From Peptococcaceae bacterium BRH_c8a (GTDB taxonomy: Bacteria; Bacillota; Desulfotomaculia; Desulfotomaculales; Desulfallaceae): DNA of 64,000 nt. The stretch covers positions 20,287 through 84,286 of the forward strand of contig LADP01000016.1 of the NCBI GenBank assembly GCA_000961575.1, in the 5' to 3' direction. Under the pieces are notes generated by a model, which saw nothing but the letters and a program-made list of their open reading frames with translations, had not been told where the DNA came from and did no database searches. Positions 17,679-27,364 of this stretch are shown one piece after another; within the stretch, counting starts at the first letter, position 1; each line of letters begins with the position of its first letter. The position numbers and the translations under genes are program-made.

Positions 17679-20363
17679 TTAACTAACTTTTTCAATGCTT
17701 ACCGAACAAACTTTAAGCTCCGGTATTTTGCAGATCGGATCCTTCATTGAGTTGGTTAATTTGTTGATCGGCACTTCCGGGAAATGGAATGATGTGAAAA
17801 CCATACCCGGTGGCACTACTTCAGTAAGGTTGGCTTTAACTTCCACCTGGCCGCGGCGGGATTTCACCCGTACCATGTCTCCTTCAGCAATATTCAGTTT
17901 GCAGGCGTCCGCTGGATTAATTTCCAGGGACTCGGTGCCGTAGTGTACTTCCAAGGCCCCGGTGCGCATTGTCATGGTGCCGGTGTGATAATGGTAATAA
18001 CGACGCCCGGTGCTCAGCACAAAGGGATACTCCTGGTCAGGCAATTCCGCCGGGGGTATATATTCGACAGCGCTAAAGTTACCGATGCCCCCCACAAACT
18101 TGTCTTTGTGCAGGTATTGTGTACCCGGGTGATCAGGTGTCGGACAGGGCCACTGGAGGCCCCCCTCTTCCAGGCGGTCATAGGAGATCCCGGCATAGGA
18201 AGGGGTTACTGAAGCCAGTTCGTCAAATATTTCAGCAGTCGAGTTGTAATCCATAGGATAACCCATCGCTGTTGCCACGTCACTGACAATTTGCCAGTCG
18301 GCTCTGGCATTACCTACAGGATCTATGGCTTGGCGTACTCGCTGCACTCGACGCTCGGTATTGCTAAAGGTACCGTCCTTTTCGGCAAAGCTGGTTGCCG
18401 GCAGTACCACGTCGGCCAGTCGGGCGGTTTCGGTGAGGAAGATATCCTGCACCACCAAGAAATCAAGCTTCTCCAGAGCATGTACAACATGGTCGGCATC
18501 AGGGTCAGACAGTACCGGGTTTTCACCCATAATGTACATGCCCTTTACATTTTTACCGGCGGCGTCCAGCATATCGCCAACGGTCAGGCCGGGTTTGGCG
18601 GGCAGGTCGTTAATGCCCCAGGCCTTGGCATACTTGGCCCGGACTTCGTCCGAAGTCACGCTTTGGTAACCGGTGAATACACCCGGCAGAGCACCCATGT
18701 CGCAGGCACCCTGGACATTGTTCTGGCCCCGCAGCGGATTGACACCGCTATTGGGTTTGCCGATATGGCCGCATAGCATAGCCAGGTTAGCCACCGCGAA
18801 CACGTTATGGGTGCCGCAGATGTGCTGCGTTAGGCCCATAGTGTAAAGAATGGAGGCGTTTTTAGCGTTGGCATAGCCCCGGGCCACTTGTTTCATGGTA
18901 TCCGCCGGGATACCGGTTAATTCTTCCACGTGCTCCGGCGTATATTTGGCCACAGTTTCTTTAAGCGCTTCGAAACCCTTGGTTCTGGTGTCTACAAATT
19001 CCTTATTGTATAGACCCTCATTAATGATCACATTAGCCATAGCATTTAACATGGCAATATCCGAGCCGGATTTTAACTGTAGGTGCACTTGGGCCAAATC
19101 CGCCATACCGGTGCGCCGTGGGTCGGCTACCACCAGGGTGGCCCCTTCGCGCTTGGCCTTTTTAACCTGTAACGCTATTACCGGGTGGGTTTCCGTGGTA
19201 TTGGTGCCGATGGCCAGGATAAAGTCAGCCCCGGCTATTTCGGCAATACTGTTGGTCATTGCTCCGCTGCCAAATGCAGTCGCCAGACCGGCGACAGTGG
19301 GAGCGTGTCAGAGACGGGCGCAGTGGTCGATATTATTGGTACCGAACACCACACGAGTTAACTTTTGCAACAGGTAATTATCTTCATTGGTGCACCGGGC
19401 GGAACTTAATACAGCCAAAGCGTCGGCTCCATTTTCACGCTTGATACCGCCCAGCTTTACGGCTACCAGGCCGATGGCTTCTTCCCAGGTTGCCTCTACC
19501 AACTGGCCATCTTTTCTTATCAGCGGTTGCTTTAGCCGGTCGGGATGATGAATGAAGCCGTATCCAAAGCGTCCTTTAACGCACAGGGCGCGCCCGTTGG
19601 CGTCTCCATCACAGGAAGTAACACCCACCACCCGGTTGTCTTTAACATTTAATTCAAAAGAACAGCCGGTACCGCAATAGGGGCAGGTAGTCTTGACCTT
19701 TTTAACTTCCCAGGTGCGGGCCGCCGCGCGTAGGCCTTTTTCCTGCAGGGCACCTACCGGGCAAACCGCCACGCAGTTACCGCAGAATACACAGTTCGAA
19801 TCAGAGAGCGGTGTGTCCATAGAAGTAGCAACTTTGGTGCGGAAACCCCGGTAAGCAAAGTCAATAACATTGTTACCCTGAATTTCGTCGCACATGCGAA
19901 TGCACTTGCCGCACAGGATGCACTTATTCATGTCCCTTATAATGAATGGATTTTCATCCTCAATTTCAAAAGCATGTTTTTCTCCGACAAAACCTGCCTC
20001 ACGTACCCCATACATATATGCGTAGTCCTGCAGGCGGCAGTCGCCGTTTCGGCCGCAGGTTAGGCAATCTTCGGGGTGGTTGGCTAACAATAGTTCCAAT
20101 ATAGTTTTACGAGATTCAATGACCGCCGGGGAATCGGTGTGTACCACCATGCCGTTCTTGGCCGCGGTGGCACAGGAAACGGTAAGGTTTTTGGCCTTCT
20201 CCACCTCTACGGCGCAGATGCGGCATGAACCGGGTCTGGTAAGCTCCGGGTCGTAACAAAAAGTGGGAATAAAGAACCCCAGCTTTTCTGCCGCCTGCAG
20301 TATGGTGGTTCCCTGAGGCACGGTCACCTCGATCCCGTTAATGGTCAGGGTGACTTCAGCCAC
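17679..20363 (-). CDS. fdhA: Formate dehydrogenase catalytic subunit, selenocysteine-containing
   Basis: An 894-residue molybdenum or tungsten enzyme oxidising formate to CO2 (or reducing CO2), matching the length of the Moorella-type FdhA. N-terminus: a NuoG-like [2Fe-2S] domain (1-80), a Cys/His cluster (LTCGRNGDC), two [4Fe-4S] motifs (CILCGKCIRMC, CVFCGNCVAVCPVGAL) and the Mo-bis-MGD [4Fe-4S] motif CPYCGTGCSFEL. The molybdopterin domain follows and the dinucleotide-binding domain ends the protein. Codon 352 is TGA at 19310-19308 in the context NIDHCARL-U-HAPTVAG, the exact place of Sec in FdhF/FdhA, with a SECIS hairpin downstream. Read without recoding it looks like two genes. It is last in an operon with NuoE-, NuoF- and short NuoG-like genes. 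Confidence 0.93.
19279..19310 (-). promoter_or_regulatory. Selenocysteine UGA codon and SECIS hairpin in fdhA
   Basis: TGA occupies 19310-19308. Eighteen nt later the loop GGTCT (19289-19285) is held by a perfect 6-bp stem GTCGCC/GGCGAC (19295-19279). E. coli fdhF also has a GGUCU apical loop 18 nt after UGA, the SelB recognition feature. There is no stop in the reading frame on either side. SelA/B/C/D must be encoded elsewhere. Confidence 0.93.
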
Positions 20364-20452
20364 TGGTGCTAAGCCTCCTTTGAATGCGATTTCTCTTTAT
20401 CTTGAATATCATTTATTTAGCTTTAAAGTCATTGTTATGAATACACGGATCC

Positions 20453-20519
20453 TGTCATTCTGAACGAAGTGAAGAATTTTGCTTGAAAGATAAGATCCTT
20501 CGCTACGCTCAGGATGACA
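20453..20519. repeat. Palindromic repeat, TGTCATYCTGAGCG family
   Basis: TGTCATTCTGAACGAAGTGA to CGCTCAGGATGACA, between fdhA and the short NuoG-like gene of the same operon. Transcription must cross this 67-nt hairpin to reach fdhA. Confidence 0.85.
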
Positions 20520-20545
20520 ACCCTAAAGAGTATTTTATGGGTAGA

Positions 20546-21475
20546 TTACTTACGCTCAAGATTATTTATTTTGGCCAGCACCTGATCCAGGCCCAATGCT
20601 TCGGCCCATGAAACTTCAACGAACTGCCCGTCTCGCTTGATCTGCGGTTTAACAGGTTCTTCGCAGTGCAGCAGTTCCAGCCCTAAACGCCCTTTCAGGC
20701 ATAGTGGCCGGCCCTCGGCGGGTGTGCCGGGTGTAACGGCTATAACCTTGTTGTTTTTGACATTAAGCTCAAATGAACACCCTTTTTCGCAGAAGGTGCA
20801 GATAATGTCCTTTTTCTCAATTTCCCAGGTGCGGCCTTTACCGGCCAGGGATTTGATGGTTAAGGCACCTACGGGGCAAACAGTTACGCAACGCCCACAA
20901 TAGACACAGTCGGAATCACCCAGGGTAACATCCATAGGTGGGGCCACCTTGGTATTAAAACCACGGTGAGCAAAGTCAATTACGTTGCGGTCTGCTTCGG
21001 CACAGGTGCGCACGCATTTACCACACAGGATACATTTTTTCATGTCCCTAATAATGTATGGATTATCATCCTCTATATCATACTGATGTTTCACGCCGGT
21101 AAACCCGGCCTCCTTGACGCCGTACTGGAACGCGTAATCCTGCAGCTTGCAGGCTCCGTTCTTATCGCAAGTCAAGCAATCCATAGGGTGATTAGCTAAA
21201 ATCAGTTCCAGGATGGTTTGTCTCGCTTCCACCACCGCCGGGGACTCGGTTTGCACCTCCATACCCTCTTTGGCAACAGTCATGCAGGAAGGGCTTAACT
21301 TCTTGCTGCCCTTGGTTTCCACCACGCAAATACGGCATGACGCCACCCCTGGCAGGGAGGGTTCGTGACAGAAGGTGGGGATGGAAATGCCAATGCTTTC
21401 AGCCGCCTCAAGGATGGTGCTGCCGGCAGGCACGGTAACTTTTTGCCCGTTGACCGTCAGTGTTATGGTTGACAT
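20546..21475 (-). CDS. Short NuoG/FdhA-like iron-sulfur protein
   Basis: 309 residues that align along their whole length with the first 300 of the adjacent FdhA: [2Fe-2S] ferredoxin domain (1-80, C-x4-C-type SIPTFCHEP...ASCRIC), LTCDKNGACKLQ, two [4Fe-4S] motifs (CILCGKCVRTC, CVYCGRCVTVCPVGAL) and CTFCEKGCSFEL. It ends at SWAEALGLDQVLAKINNLERK, so the molybdopterin domains are absent. It probably moves electrons between the NuoF-like and FdhA subunits. Start ATG 21475 with AGGAG upstream. It lies 33 nt after the NuoF-like gene. Confidence 0.85.
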   Translation of the reverse strand: MSTITLTVNGQKVTVPAGSTILEAAESIGISIPTFCHEPSLPGVASCRICVVETKGSKKLSPSCMTVAKEGMEVQTESPAVVEARQTILELILANHPMDCLTCDKNGACKLQDYAFQYGVKEAGFTGVKHQYDIEDDNPYIIRDMKKCILCGKCVRTCAEADRNVIDFAHRGFNTKVAPPMDVTLGDSDCVYCGRCVTVCPVGALTIKSLAGKGRTWEIEKKDIICTFCEKGCSFELNVKNNKVIAVTPGTPAEGRPLCLKGRLGLELLHCEEPVKPQIKRDGQFVEVSWAEALGLDQVLAKINNLERK

Positions 21476-21508
21476 AATATCACTCCTTTTACCCCCACTT
21501 TAAGCGGC

Positions 21509-23458
21509 TTATTTTTTAAATATGGAACCAAATTTACATTTTTGAATACAACTACCGCACTTGATACATTTTTCAGTGTCAATGGTATGCGGCTTTTTCT
21601 TTTCACCAGTGATGGCTCCTGCGGGACAGGCTTTGGCACAGGCGCCGCACCCGGTGCATTTTTCTTCGTCAATAAAGAAAACCAGCAGGTTGGTGCAAGC
21701 CCCGGCGGGACAACGCTTGTCAAATATATGCGCTTCGTACTCGTGTCTAAAATATTGTAATGTTGAAAGCACGGGGTTGGGGGCGCTTTGGCCCAGTCCG
21801 CACAGCGAGGTGTTTATAATCACCCTGGACAGGCGTTCCAACTTCTCAATGTCGTCGGGTTCCCCGTCCCCTTCGCATATTTTGGTCAGAATTTCCAACA
21901 TGCGCATCGTACCCTCGCGGCACGGGGTGCACTTGCCGCAGGACTCGTTTTGGGTAAACTTAAGGAAGTACCTGGCAATGTCCACCATACAGGTGGTGTC
22001 GTCCATTACCACCAGGCCGCCGGAGCCCATCATGGCCCCTACTTTGCCCAGGGAGTCGTAATCAACATGCAGATCCAGTTGGTCTTCCGGCAGGCAACCG
22101 CCGGAGGGACCACCGGCCTGAACGGCTTTAAACGGCCTACCATCAGGGACACCGCCGCCGATATCAAATAGAATTTCACGCAGGGTGGTGCCCATCGGTA
22201 CTTCAACCAATCCGGTGTTGTTAACCTTGCCGGTAACCGAGAATATCTTGGTACCCTTGCTGTTATCGGTACCTATTGATGCATACCAATCTCCGCCTTT
22301 TAGCAATATTGGTGGCACATTGGCAAATGTTTCAACGTTATTTAGGGTGGTGGGCTTTTCCCAGAGGCCTTTATCGGTGGAACGCCCCACCTTGAACTTG
22401 GGCATGCCCCTGTTGCCCTCGATGGATGTCATTAGCGCGGTGCCTTCACCGCAAACAAATGCACCGGCACCGGCTTTTATTTTAATATGAAAATTAAAGC
22501 CGGAATTTAAAATATTATCACCAAGTAACCCGTACTGTTCGGCCTGGGCAATAGCAATTTTAAGCCGGCGAATAGCCAGTGGATACTCCGCCCGGACGTA
22601 AATGTATCCTTCGTCCGAACCGGTGGCAAAGCCGCAAATGGCCATCCCTTCCAGCACAGCATGGGGGTCACCTTCAAGAACGCTGCGGTCCATGAACGCG
22701 CCCGGGTCACCTTCATCAGCGTTACAGATAACGTACCGCTTATCAGTAATTTTGGCGTTGAGGGCACCTTGCCATTTCACACCGGTAGGGAACCCGGCGC
22801 CGCCCCGGCCACGCAGGCCGGATTTTTTAACTTCATCCACTGTCTCTTGGGGGGTCAGGTTGAAGATTGTTTTGGCCAGGGCCTGGTAACCGTTCTGAGC
22901 GATGTATTCTTCGGTGTTTTCCGGGTCAATGTGCCCGCAGTTGTGCAGTACCAGGCGGTTCTGCCCGGCGTAAAAGGGTATTTCGGGGTATGTTTTGGCT
23001 GCTTGCCCGGTGGTCGGGTCGACATATAACAGCCTTTCAACAATGCCGCCTTCGACAATGTGTACCTGGACAATTTCTTCAATGTCGTCTATGGTTACCT
23101 GGCGGTAAAAAACTTTTTCAGGTTCAAAAATTACAATCGGTCCCTGTTCGCAAAACCCGTGACAACCGGTGGTCTTAACTTTAATCTTTTCGTCTAAACC
23201 CCTCTTTTTTAACTCCTGATCCAATAAGTCAGCTAGTTTGACCGAACCGGATGAAGTGCAACCGGTACCGGCACAGAGCAATATTTCTTTATTCCCTTTT
23301 TCCAGCTTTAGCAAAGACAGGTGATCCAGTCTTTGTTGCTTACAATTTTCGTCATCATGGCATATCGGGCCTTGGGTGCGACATGTTACGTAATCTTGAC
23401 AAGGTGTCTGCGGGCTATGCTGACATTTGTCGCAGCATTTTTCCATCAAGTTATTCAT
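21509..23458 (-). CDS. NuoF/HydB-like NAD-binding flavoprotein subunit
   Basis: 649 residues. A cysteine-rich N-terminal segment (1-40, CCDKCQHSP...CRTQGPIC) precedes a thioredoxin-like [2Fe-2S] domain (about 55-140). The FMN/NADH core (about 190-540) has GRGGAGFPTGVKW and NADEGDPGAFMDR. The NuoF [4Fe-4S] site ESCGKCTPCREG follows, and a 2[4Fe-4S] ferredoxin tail (CTGCGACAKACP, CIKCGSCIQKC) closes it. This layout is shared by HydB of bifurcating hydrogenases and by NAD(P)-linked formate dehydrogenases. It should bind NAD(H) for the FdhA complex. Confidence 0.92.
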   Translation of the reverse strand: MNNLMEKCCDKCQHSPQTPCQDYVTCRTQGPICHDDENCKQQRLDHLSLLKLEKGNKEILLCAGTGCTSSGSVKLADLLDQELKKRGLDEKIKVKTTGCHGFCEQGPIVIFEPEKVFYRQVTIDDIEEIVQVHIVEGGIVERLLYVDPTTGQAAKTYPEIPFYAGQNRLVLHNCGHIDPENTEEYIAQNGYQALAKTIFNLTPQETVDEVKKSGLRGRGGAGFPTGVKWQGALNAKITDKRYVICNADEGDPGAFMDRSVLEGDPHAVLEGMAICGFATGSDEGYIYVRAEYPLAIRRLKIAIAQAEQYGLLGDNILNSGFNFHIKIKAGAGAFVCGEGTALMTSIEGNRGMPKFKVGRSTDKGLWEKPTTLNNVETFANVPPILLKGGDWYASIGTDNSKGTKIFSVTGKVNNTGLVEVPMGTTLREILFDIGGGVPDGRPFKAVQAGGPSGGCLPEDQLDLHVDYDSLGKVGAMMGSGGLVVMDDTTCMVDIARYFLKFTQNESCGKCTPCREGTMRMLEILTKICEGDGEPDDIEKLERLSRVIINTSLCGLGQSAPNPVLSTLQYFRHEYEAHIFDKRCPAGACTNLLVFFIDEEKCTGCGACAKACPAGAITGEKKKPHTIDTEKCIKCGSCIQKCKFGSIFKK

Positions 23459-23479
23459 ATTAAGAACCGGACCTCCTTT

Positions 23480-24007
23480 CTACTTATATTCTTCAAGTAC
23501 ATTAACCGCCTGCTCCGGCTTTAGCTTGCCGTGGGTATCTTCGTTCACTGAAATTACCGGCGCTAAACCACAGGCACCGATGCAAGCAACCGTTTCCAGG
23601 GTATAACGCAGATCCTGACTGGTCTGGTTGATCTCGAGGCCGGTCAGCTCCTTAATCGAATCCAATACCTTGGCCCCGCCCCGTACATGGCAGGCAGTAC
23701 CTTGACAAACCCGAATAATGTTGCGGCCGCGTGGTTTTAGGTGAAACTGGGCGTAAAATGTAACCACTCCGAAGGTTTTACTAAACGGAACACCTTGGGA
23801 TGCGGATATCTGCTTCATGGTATCGGCAGACAAAAAACCAAAAATCTCCTGCGATTCCTGTAGCAGCGGTATTAACGCTCCCTTTTTCCCCTTAAACTTG
23901 TTTAGCAACTCTCCAAATTCTTTTTGTTTCTCGTCATCGTTTTGATGACCGCAATTACATGCTGCCAAATCTGTCTCTCCCCCTTCCTGGTATTTACGCA
24001 GAGCCAT
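23480..24007 (-). CDS. NuoE/HydC-like [2Fe-2S] subunit
   Basis: 175 residues of the thioredoxin-like 24-kDa family. The cluster ligands are CQGTACHVRGG and CIGACGLAPV. The core region GALIPLLQESQEIFGFL is typical. It partners the NuoF-like protein 21 nt downstream. The start is uncertain: ATG 24007 has only a weak binding site, while TTG at 23968 (13 codons in) has GGGGGA at proper spacing. It is the first gene of the operon. Confidence 0.92.
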   Translation of the reverse strand: MALRKYQEGGETDLAACNCGHQNDDEKQKEFGELLNKFKGKKGALIPLLQESQEIFGFLSADTMKQISASQGVPFSKTFGVVTFYAQFHLKPRGRNIIRVCQGTACHVRGGAKVLDSIKELTGLEINQTSQDLRYTLETVACIGACGLAPVISVNEDTHGKLKPEQAVNVLEEYK

Positions 24008-24236
24008 AAAGCCCTTTAAGAATCCCCTGTGCTAAAGAAACGTAGGCAAATCCTTTAACGAACCGAAGGATACTGAAAAATTCCAGTCAGTGTCGTTCGC
24101 CTTTGCTATTTATCATATTAATAGCATTTTTGGTGGTCTTTAGCGAACCAGCTCTTTTTTTGGTTATCCTTCTTGTGGCAATGCATTTTTTGGCGCAAAG
24201 TTTTGATAATAAATAGTTTTCCGTCAACGTTTAATA

Positions 24237-24821
24237 CTATTTGATGTTGGCCCGTAAGTCCAGCACCCGCTTTTCGGTGACCAGCAGATGTACCGGCAAG
24301 TCGTGTTCGCCGGGATATACGTTGGGTTTAATTTGCATCTCATAGGCCAGAGCGGCGTACAAACAATCCGGTTTGGTGTTGAGCAGGAAGCGGTCGTAAA
24401 AACCGCCGCCGTAACCCAAACGGTTACCGGCGGTGTCGAAGGCAACACCAGGCACAATAACCAGGTCAATTGTCCCCGGATCTACCGGTCGTACGCATTC
24501 GGGTCGTGGTTCGAGGATGTTCCAAGCCCCGGGTGCCAGATCGTCGGGATAGTTTAGCACCTGTGACGGAGTTAATTTTTTGTTGGCCACGTCGGTTATC
24601 GGCACAACAACCGTTTTACCCCGGTTCAGGGCGTCCCTGATGATGGCCTCTGTTTGCACTTCGTTGCGAAAATCAACGTAGGCCATTATCGTACCTGCCC
24701 GGAGATATTCCTCAAGTTTAATTAAGCGGCTGGCTACAGCAGAGCTATTATCTTTTATTTTCTCCGCCGCAAGCCTGTTCCGGGCGACAATTACACTTTT
24801 TCTTAATTCGTTTTTAGACAT
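24237..24821 (-). CDS. 5-formyltetrahydrofolate cyclo-ligase
   Basis: 194 residues; converts 5-formyl-THF to 5,10-methenyl-THF with ATP. LRKSVIVARNRL near the start, GTIDLVIVPGVAFDTAGNRLGYGGGFYDR (quoted in parts: VPGVAFD, GYGGGFYDR) near residue 130 is the family signature. ATG 24821 is chosen since GGGAGG lies between it and the upstream TTG. It fits the one-carbon metabolism theme of the fdh operon, but is separated by 229 nt and probably has its own transcript. Confidence 0.9.
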   Translation of the reverse strand: MSKNELRKSVIVARNRLAAEKIKDNSSAVASRLIKLEEYLRAGTIMAYVDFRNEVQTEAIIRDALNRGKTVVVPITDVANKKLTPSQVLNYPDDLAPGAWNILEPRPECVRPVDPGTIDLVIVPGVAFDTAGNRLGYGGGFYDRFLLNTKPDCLYAALAYEMQIKPNVYPGEHDLPVHLLVTEKRVLDLRANIK

Positions 24822-24904
24822 AATAAATCCTCCCAAAAATCAGGTTCAGAAAAATTTTTGGTTTCCCACAAGAAGAACTTTTTACCTTTAGATTTATATT
24901 TCTC

Positions 24905-24940
24905 CGGTATAAAAATAAATCCTTCCTAGGTTGGAAGGAT
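24905..24940 (-). terminator. Terminator of the ACT-domain gene
   Basis: ATCCTTCC-AACCTA-GGAAGGAT followed by TTATTTTTAT on the minus strand, about 70 nt past the stop at 25012. Confidence 0.75.
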
Positions 24941-25011
24941 ATGAACATTAATTCATAATTCAATAATTACTATTATTGACAAATATCGGGGTTTGATGCT
25001 GTTAGAGGATG

Positions 25012-25443
25012 CTACAGTGTGTACACCCGGTTGCCGCCTAGTATATTGACATTATTTTTTTGCAGCACATCGATGGCTTCATCGATTAGTTCCACCCGGA
25101 AAACAACCAGGGCTGCATTGGTGGCTTTTTGGAGGAAGGCGTAAAGGTATTCGATATTAATACCCCTTTGCTGCAATATTTCCATTATCCTGGCTAACCC
25201 ACCCGGCTCGTCACCTACTTCCACCGCGATTACGTCGGTGGTGCTGACAGTAAAGCCCGCTTCTTTAAGGGCCTGGTAGGCTGAATCTGGGTCGTTGACG
25301 ATTAAACGCAGAATCCCAAAGTCGGTGGTATCTGCTATGGATAGGGCCCTGATATTAATATTTTGTTCACCCAACACCCGGGTAACCTGGGCCAGGCGTC
25401 CTGATTTGTTTTCCAAAAAAACGGATATTTGTTTAACTTTCAT
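25012..25443 (-). CDS. Tandem ACT-domain protein
   Basis: 143 residues made of two ACT domains (about 1-65 and 70-140); [21 protein letters not shown] and [19 protein letters not shown] are their first strands and helices. ACT domains bind amino acids. This form is commonly encoded with phenylacetate-CoA ligase, which lies upstream on the same strand here, and may sense aromatic amino acids. A TGTCATCC palindrome sits between the two genes. Confidence 0.88.
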   Translation of the reverse strand: MKVKQISVFLENKSGRLAQVTRVLGEQNINIRALSIADTTDFGILRLIVNDPDSAYQALKEAGFTVSTTDVIAVEVGDEPGGLARIMEILQQRGINIEYLYAFLQKATNAALVVFRVELIDEAIDVLQKNNVNILGGNRVYTL

Positions 25444-25511
25444 GCGATTTTCTCTCCTTCTAAAGCACTAAGTTGAAAATAAGTTACTACACAGAAAATC
25501 GATTCTAGTGC

Positions 25512-25568
25512 TGTCATCCTGAGCGTTAGCGAAGGATCTTAAGATTCTTCACTTCGTTCAGAATGACA
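25512..25568. repeat. Palindromic repeat, TGTCATYCTGAGCG family
   Basis: TGTCATCCTGAGCGTTAGCG to ACTTCGTTCAGAATGACA, a 57-nt inverted repeat between paaK and the ACT gene. Confidence 0.85.
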
Positions 25569-25589
25569 TAATGCTGACTCCTGTTTTTT

Positions 25590-26888
25590 TTACAATTCCC
25601 GCTTATCGATTACACGCTTGGCTTTGCCTTCGCTGCGCGGGATAGTGCGCGGTTCCACAAACTTAAGGCGCGCTGAGATGCCCAGTACACTTAAAATGCG
25701 GCCCCGTATTTTATTTTCCAAGTCCTCCAGGGCTCGAATTTTATCCGAAAAGAACTTATCGTTTAATTCCACCCAAATTTCCAGGTTGTCCAGCGAGCCT
25801 TTACGATCGACCACCAACAGGTAGTGCGGTTCGGTATCGCCAAACTCCAATAATACGCTTTCGATTTGGGACGGGAATACGTTGACACCACGAATGATGA
25901 GCATATCGTCGGTGCGCCCGGTAACCCTTTGCATCCGCACGAATGTTCGCCCACAACCGCAGGTATCCTCATTTAGCACGGTGATGTCCCGGGTGCGATA
26001 CCTGATGATAGGCAGGGCTTCCTTGGTCAGTGAAGTGATTACTAATTCCCCCGGTTGGCCGTAAGGTAGTTGTTTACCGGTTTCGGGATCGATAATCTCC
26101 GCCAAGAAGTGATCTTCAAATATGTGCATACCCTTTTTCTCCGGGCATTCCATGGAAACGCCCGGCCCGATAACCTCGCTGAGGCCGTATATGTCAAGAG
26201 CTGTAATATTTAATTTTGCTTCCAACTGCTCCCGCATGCGCTCACTCCAAGGTTCGGCGCCAAATATGCCCACCCGTAGTTTCAGATTTTGCAGGTCGAT
26301 TCCAGCATTGTGTATCTCTTCACCCAGGAAAAGAGCGTAAGATGGGGTGCAGGTAAGGATGCTGGTGCCGAAATCCTGCATTAGCATCAGTTGACGGGCA
26401 GTATTGCCCCCCGAAATCGGAACCACTGTGGCACCCATGCGCTCAGCGCCGTAATGGACACCGATACCGCCGGTAAACAGGCCGTATCCGTATGCATTTT
26501 GTAACACGTCTTTTTTGCTGCCACCAGCCATGACTATAGCACGGGCCATCAGGTCGGCCCAGGTGTTGATATCTTTTTTAGTATAACCAACCACAGTTGG
26601 TTTGCCGGTAGTGCCGGAGGAGGCGTGCAGCCTGACCACCTCGTCCATAGGAACGGTGAATAAACCGAAGGGGTAATGATCACGCAGATCCTGTTTCACT
26701 GTAAAAGGCACTTTTTGTAGGTCGGCCAGTGATTTTACATCGCCGGGTTGTATCCCTGCCGCATCGAATGCTTGGCGGTAGAAAGGAATTTTGTCGTAAA
26801 CACGCTGCAAGGTTTGCTGCAGCCGTTGTAACTGTAATTCTTCCAGTTTGTCTCTGGTAATGGTTTCATATTCTTCTTGCCAGTACAA
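25590..26888 (-). CDS. paaK: Phenylacetate-CoA ligase
   Basis: 432 residues, standard for PaaK. It activates phenylacetate or a related aryl acid to its CoA thioester through an adenylate. The ATP motif is [17 protein letters not shown], and [15 protein letters not shown] and [11 protein letters not shown] are family hallmarks; the C-terminal AMP-binding domain ends [11 protein letters not shown]. In anaerobes PaaK-ACT pairs work with indolepyruvate ferredoxin oxidoreductase in aromatic amino acid fermentation; no ior genes are in the window. Confidence 0.93.
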   Translation of the reverse strand: MYWQEEYETITRDKLEELQLQRLQQTLQRVYDKIPFYRQAFDAAGIQPGDVKSLADLQKVPFTVKQDLRDHYPFGLFTVPMDEVVRLHASSGTTGKPTVVGYTKKDINTWADLMARAIVMAGGSKKDVLQNAYGYGLFTGGIGVHYGAERMGATVVPISGGNTARQLMLMQDFGTSILTCTPSYALFLGEEIHNAGIDLQNLKLRVGIFGAEPWSERMREQLEAKLNITALDIYGLSEVIGPGVSMECPEKKGMHIFEDHFLAEIIDPETGKQLPYGQPGELVITSLTKEALPIIRYRTRDITVLNEDTCGCGRTFVRMQRVTGRTDDMLIIRGVNVFPSQIESVLLEFGDTEPHYLLVVDRKGSLDNLEIWVELNDKFFSDKIRALEDLENKIRGRILSVLGISARLKFVEPRTIPRSEGKAKRVIDKREL

Positions 26889-27364
26889 CTCGCTTTACCC
26901 CTTTCGATATTCGCGCTTTTAAAAAAGAATAGCATAACTTGGATATAAAAAAAAGAGTTTTTAGTCGTAAATAGAAGTGTTAGTGCTGAGCAAGCATGAA
27001 TAAACCCAAAATTTAAGATCTCTGCGACAGATTTATTTTGTTAGAGTCAGCAGAATTATGTCGAACCGTACAACCCGCTAAAAATGGGCGTTCGACAAAA
27101 AACGTCATTCGCAAACATAAATTATCACCCACAGGATAAACCCTTCTCAATAAAGTTATTAACAGACTTATCCACATTATCCACAGCAGTCAATTTGTTA
27201 ATGCTCTACAATATTACTATAGCGAGCAAAATACAGGTATTCAGATATATAATTTTTTTGCCTGTTCAGGCACATTGTTGTGTTTTATAAGCATAAATTG
27301 TAAATATATTCCATACGGTGCTTGGTGTGGTGTGGGTATATTTGTGGATAAAAGTTATTAAGAC
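26889..27364. promoter_or_regulatory. Gene-free interval with three perfect DnaA boxes
   Basis: TTATCCACA occurs twice back-to-back at 27168-27176 and 27177-27185 and once on the minus strand at 27343-27351. All three equal the E. coli/B. subtilis consensus. An inverted repeat TGTCGAAC / GTTCGACA spans 27059-27097. No dnaA, dnaN or other origin gene is near, so this is more likely a DnaA-binding regulatory cluster than oriC. Confidence 0.6.
27059..27097. repeat. Inverted repeat TGTCGAAC...GTTCGACA
   Basis: Eight-bp perfect outer arms with inner CCCGC/GGGC pairing around TAAAAAT. It has no U-tract, so it may be an operator or a small mobile remnant. Confidence 0.5.

Noticed and set aside
17679..20363. 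Two separate genes or a frame-disrupted fdhA pseudogene
   Set aside because: The break is a single TGA in the Sec position with a SECIS hairpin at the E. coli spacing, and both halves are intact.
27168..27351. Chromosomal origin of replication
   Set aside because: There are DnaA boxes but no dnaA, dnaN, recF or AT-rich unwinding stretch of note nearby.
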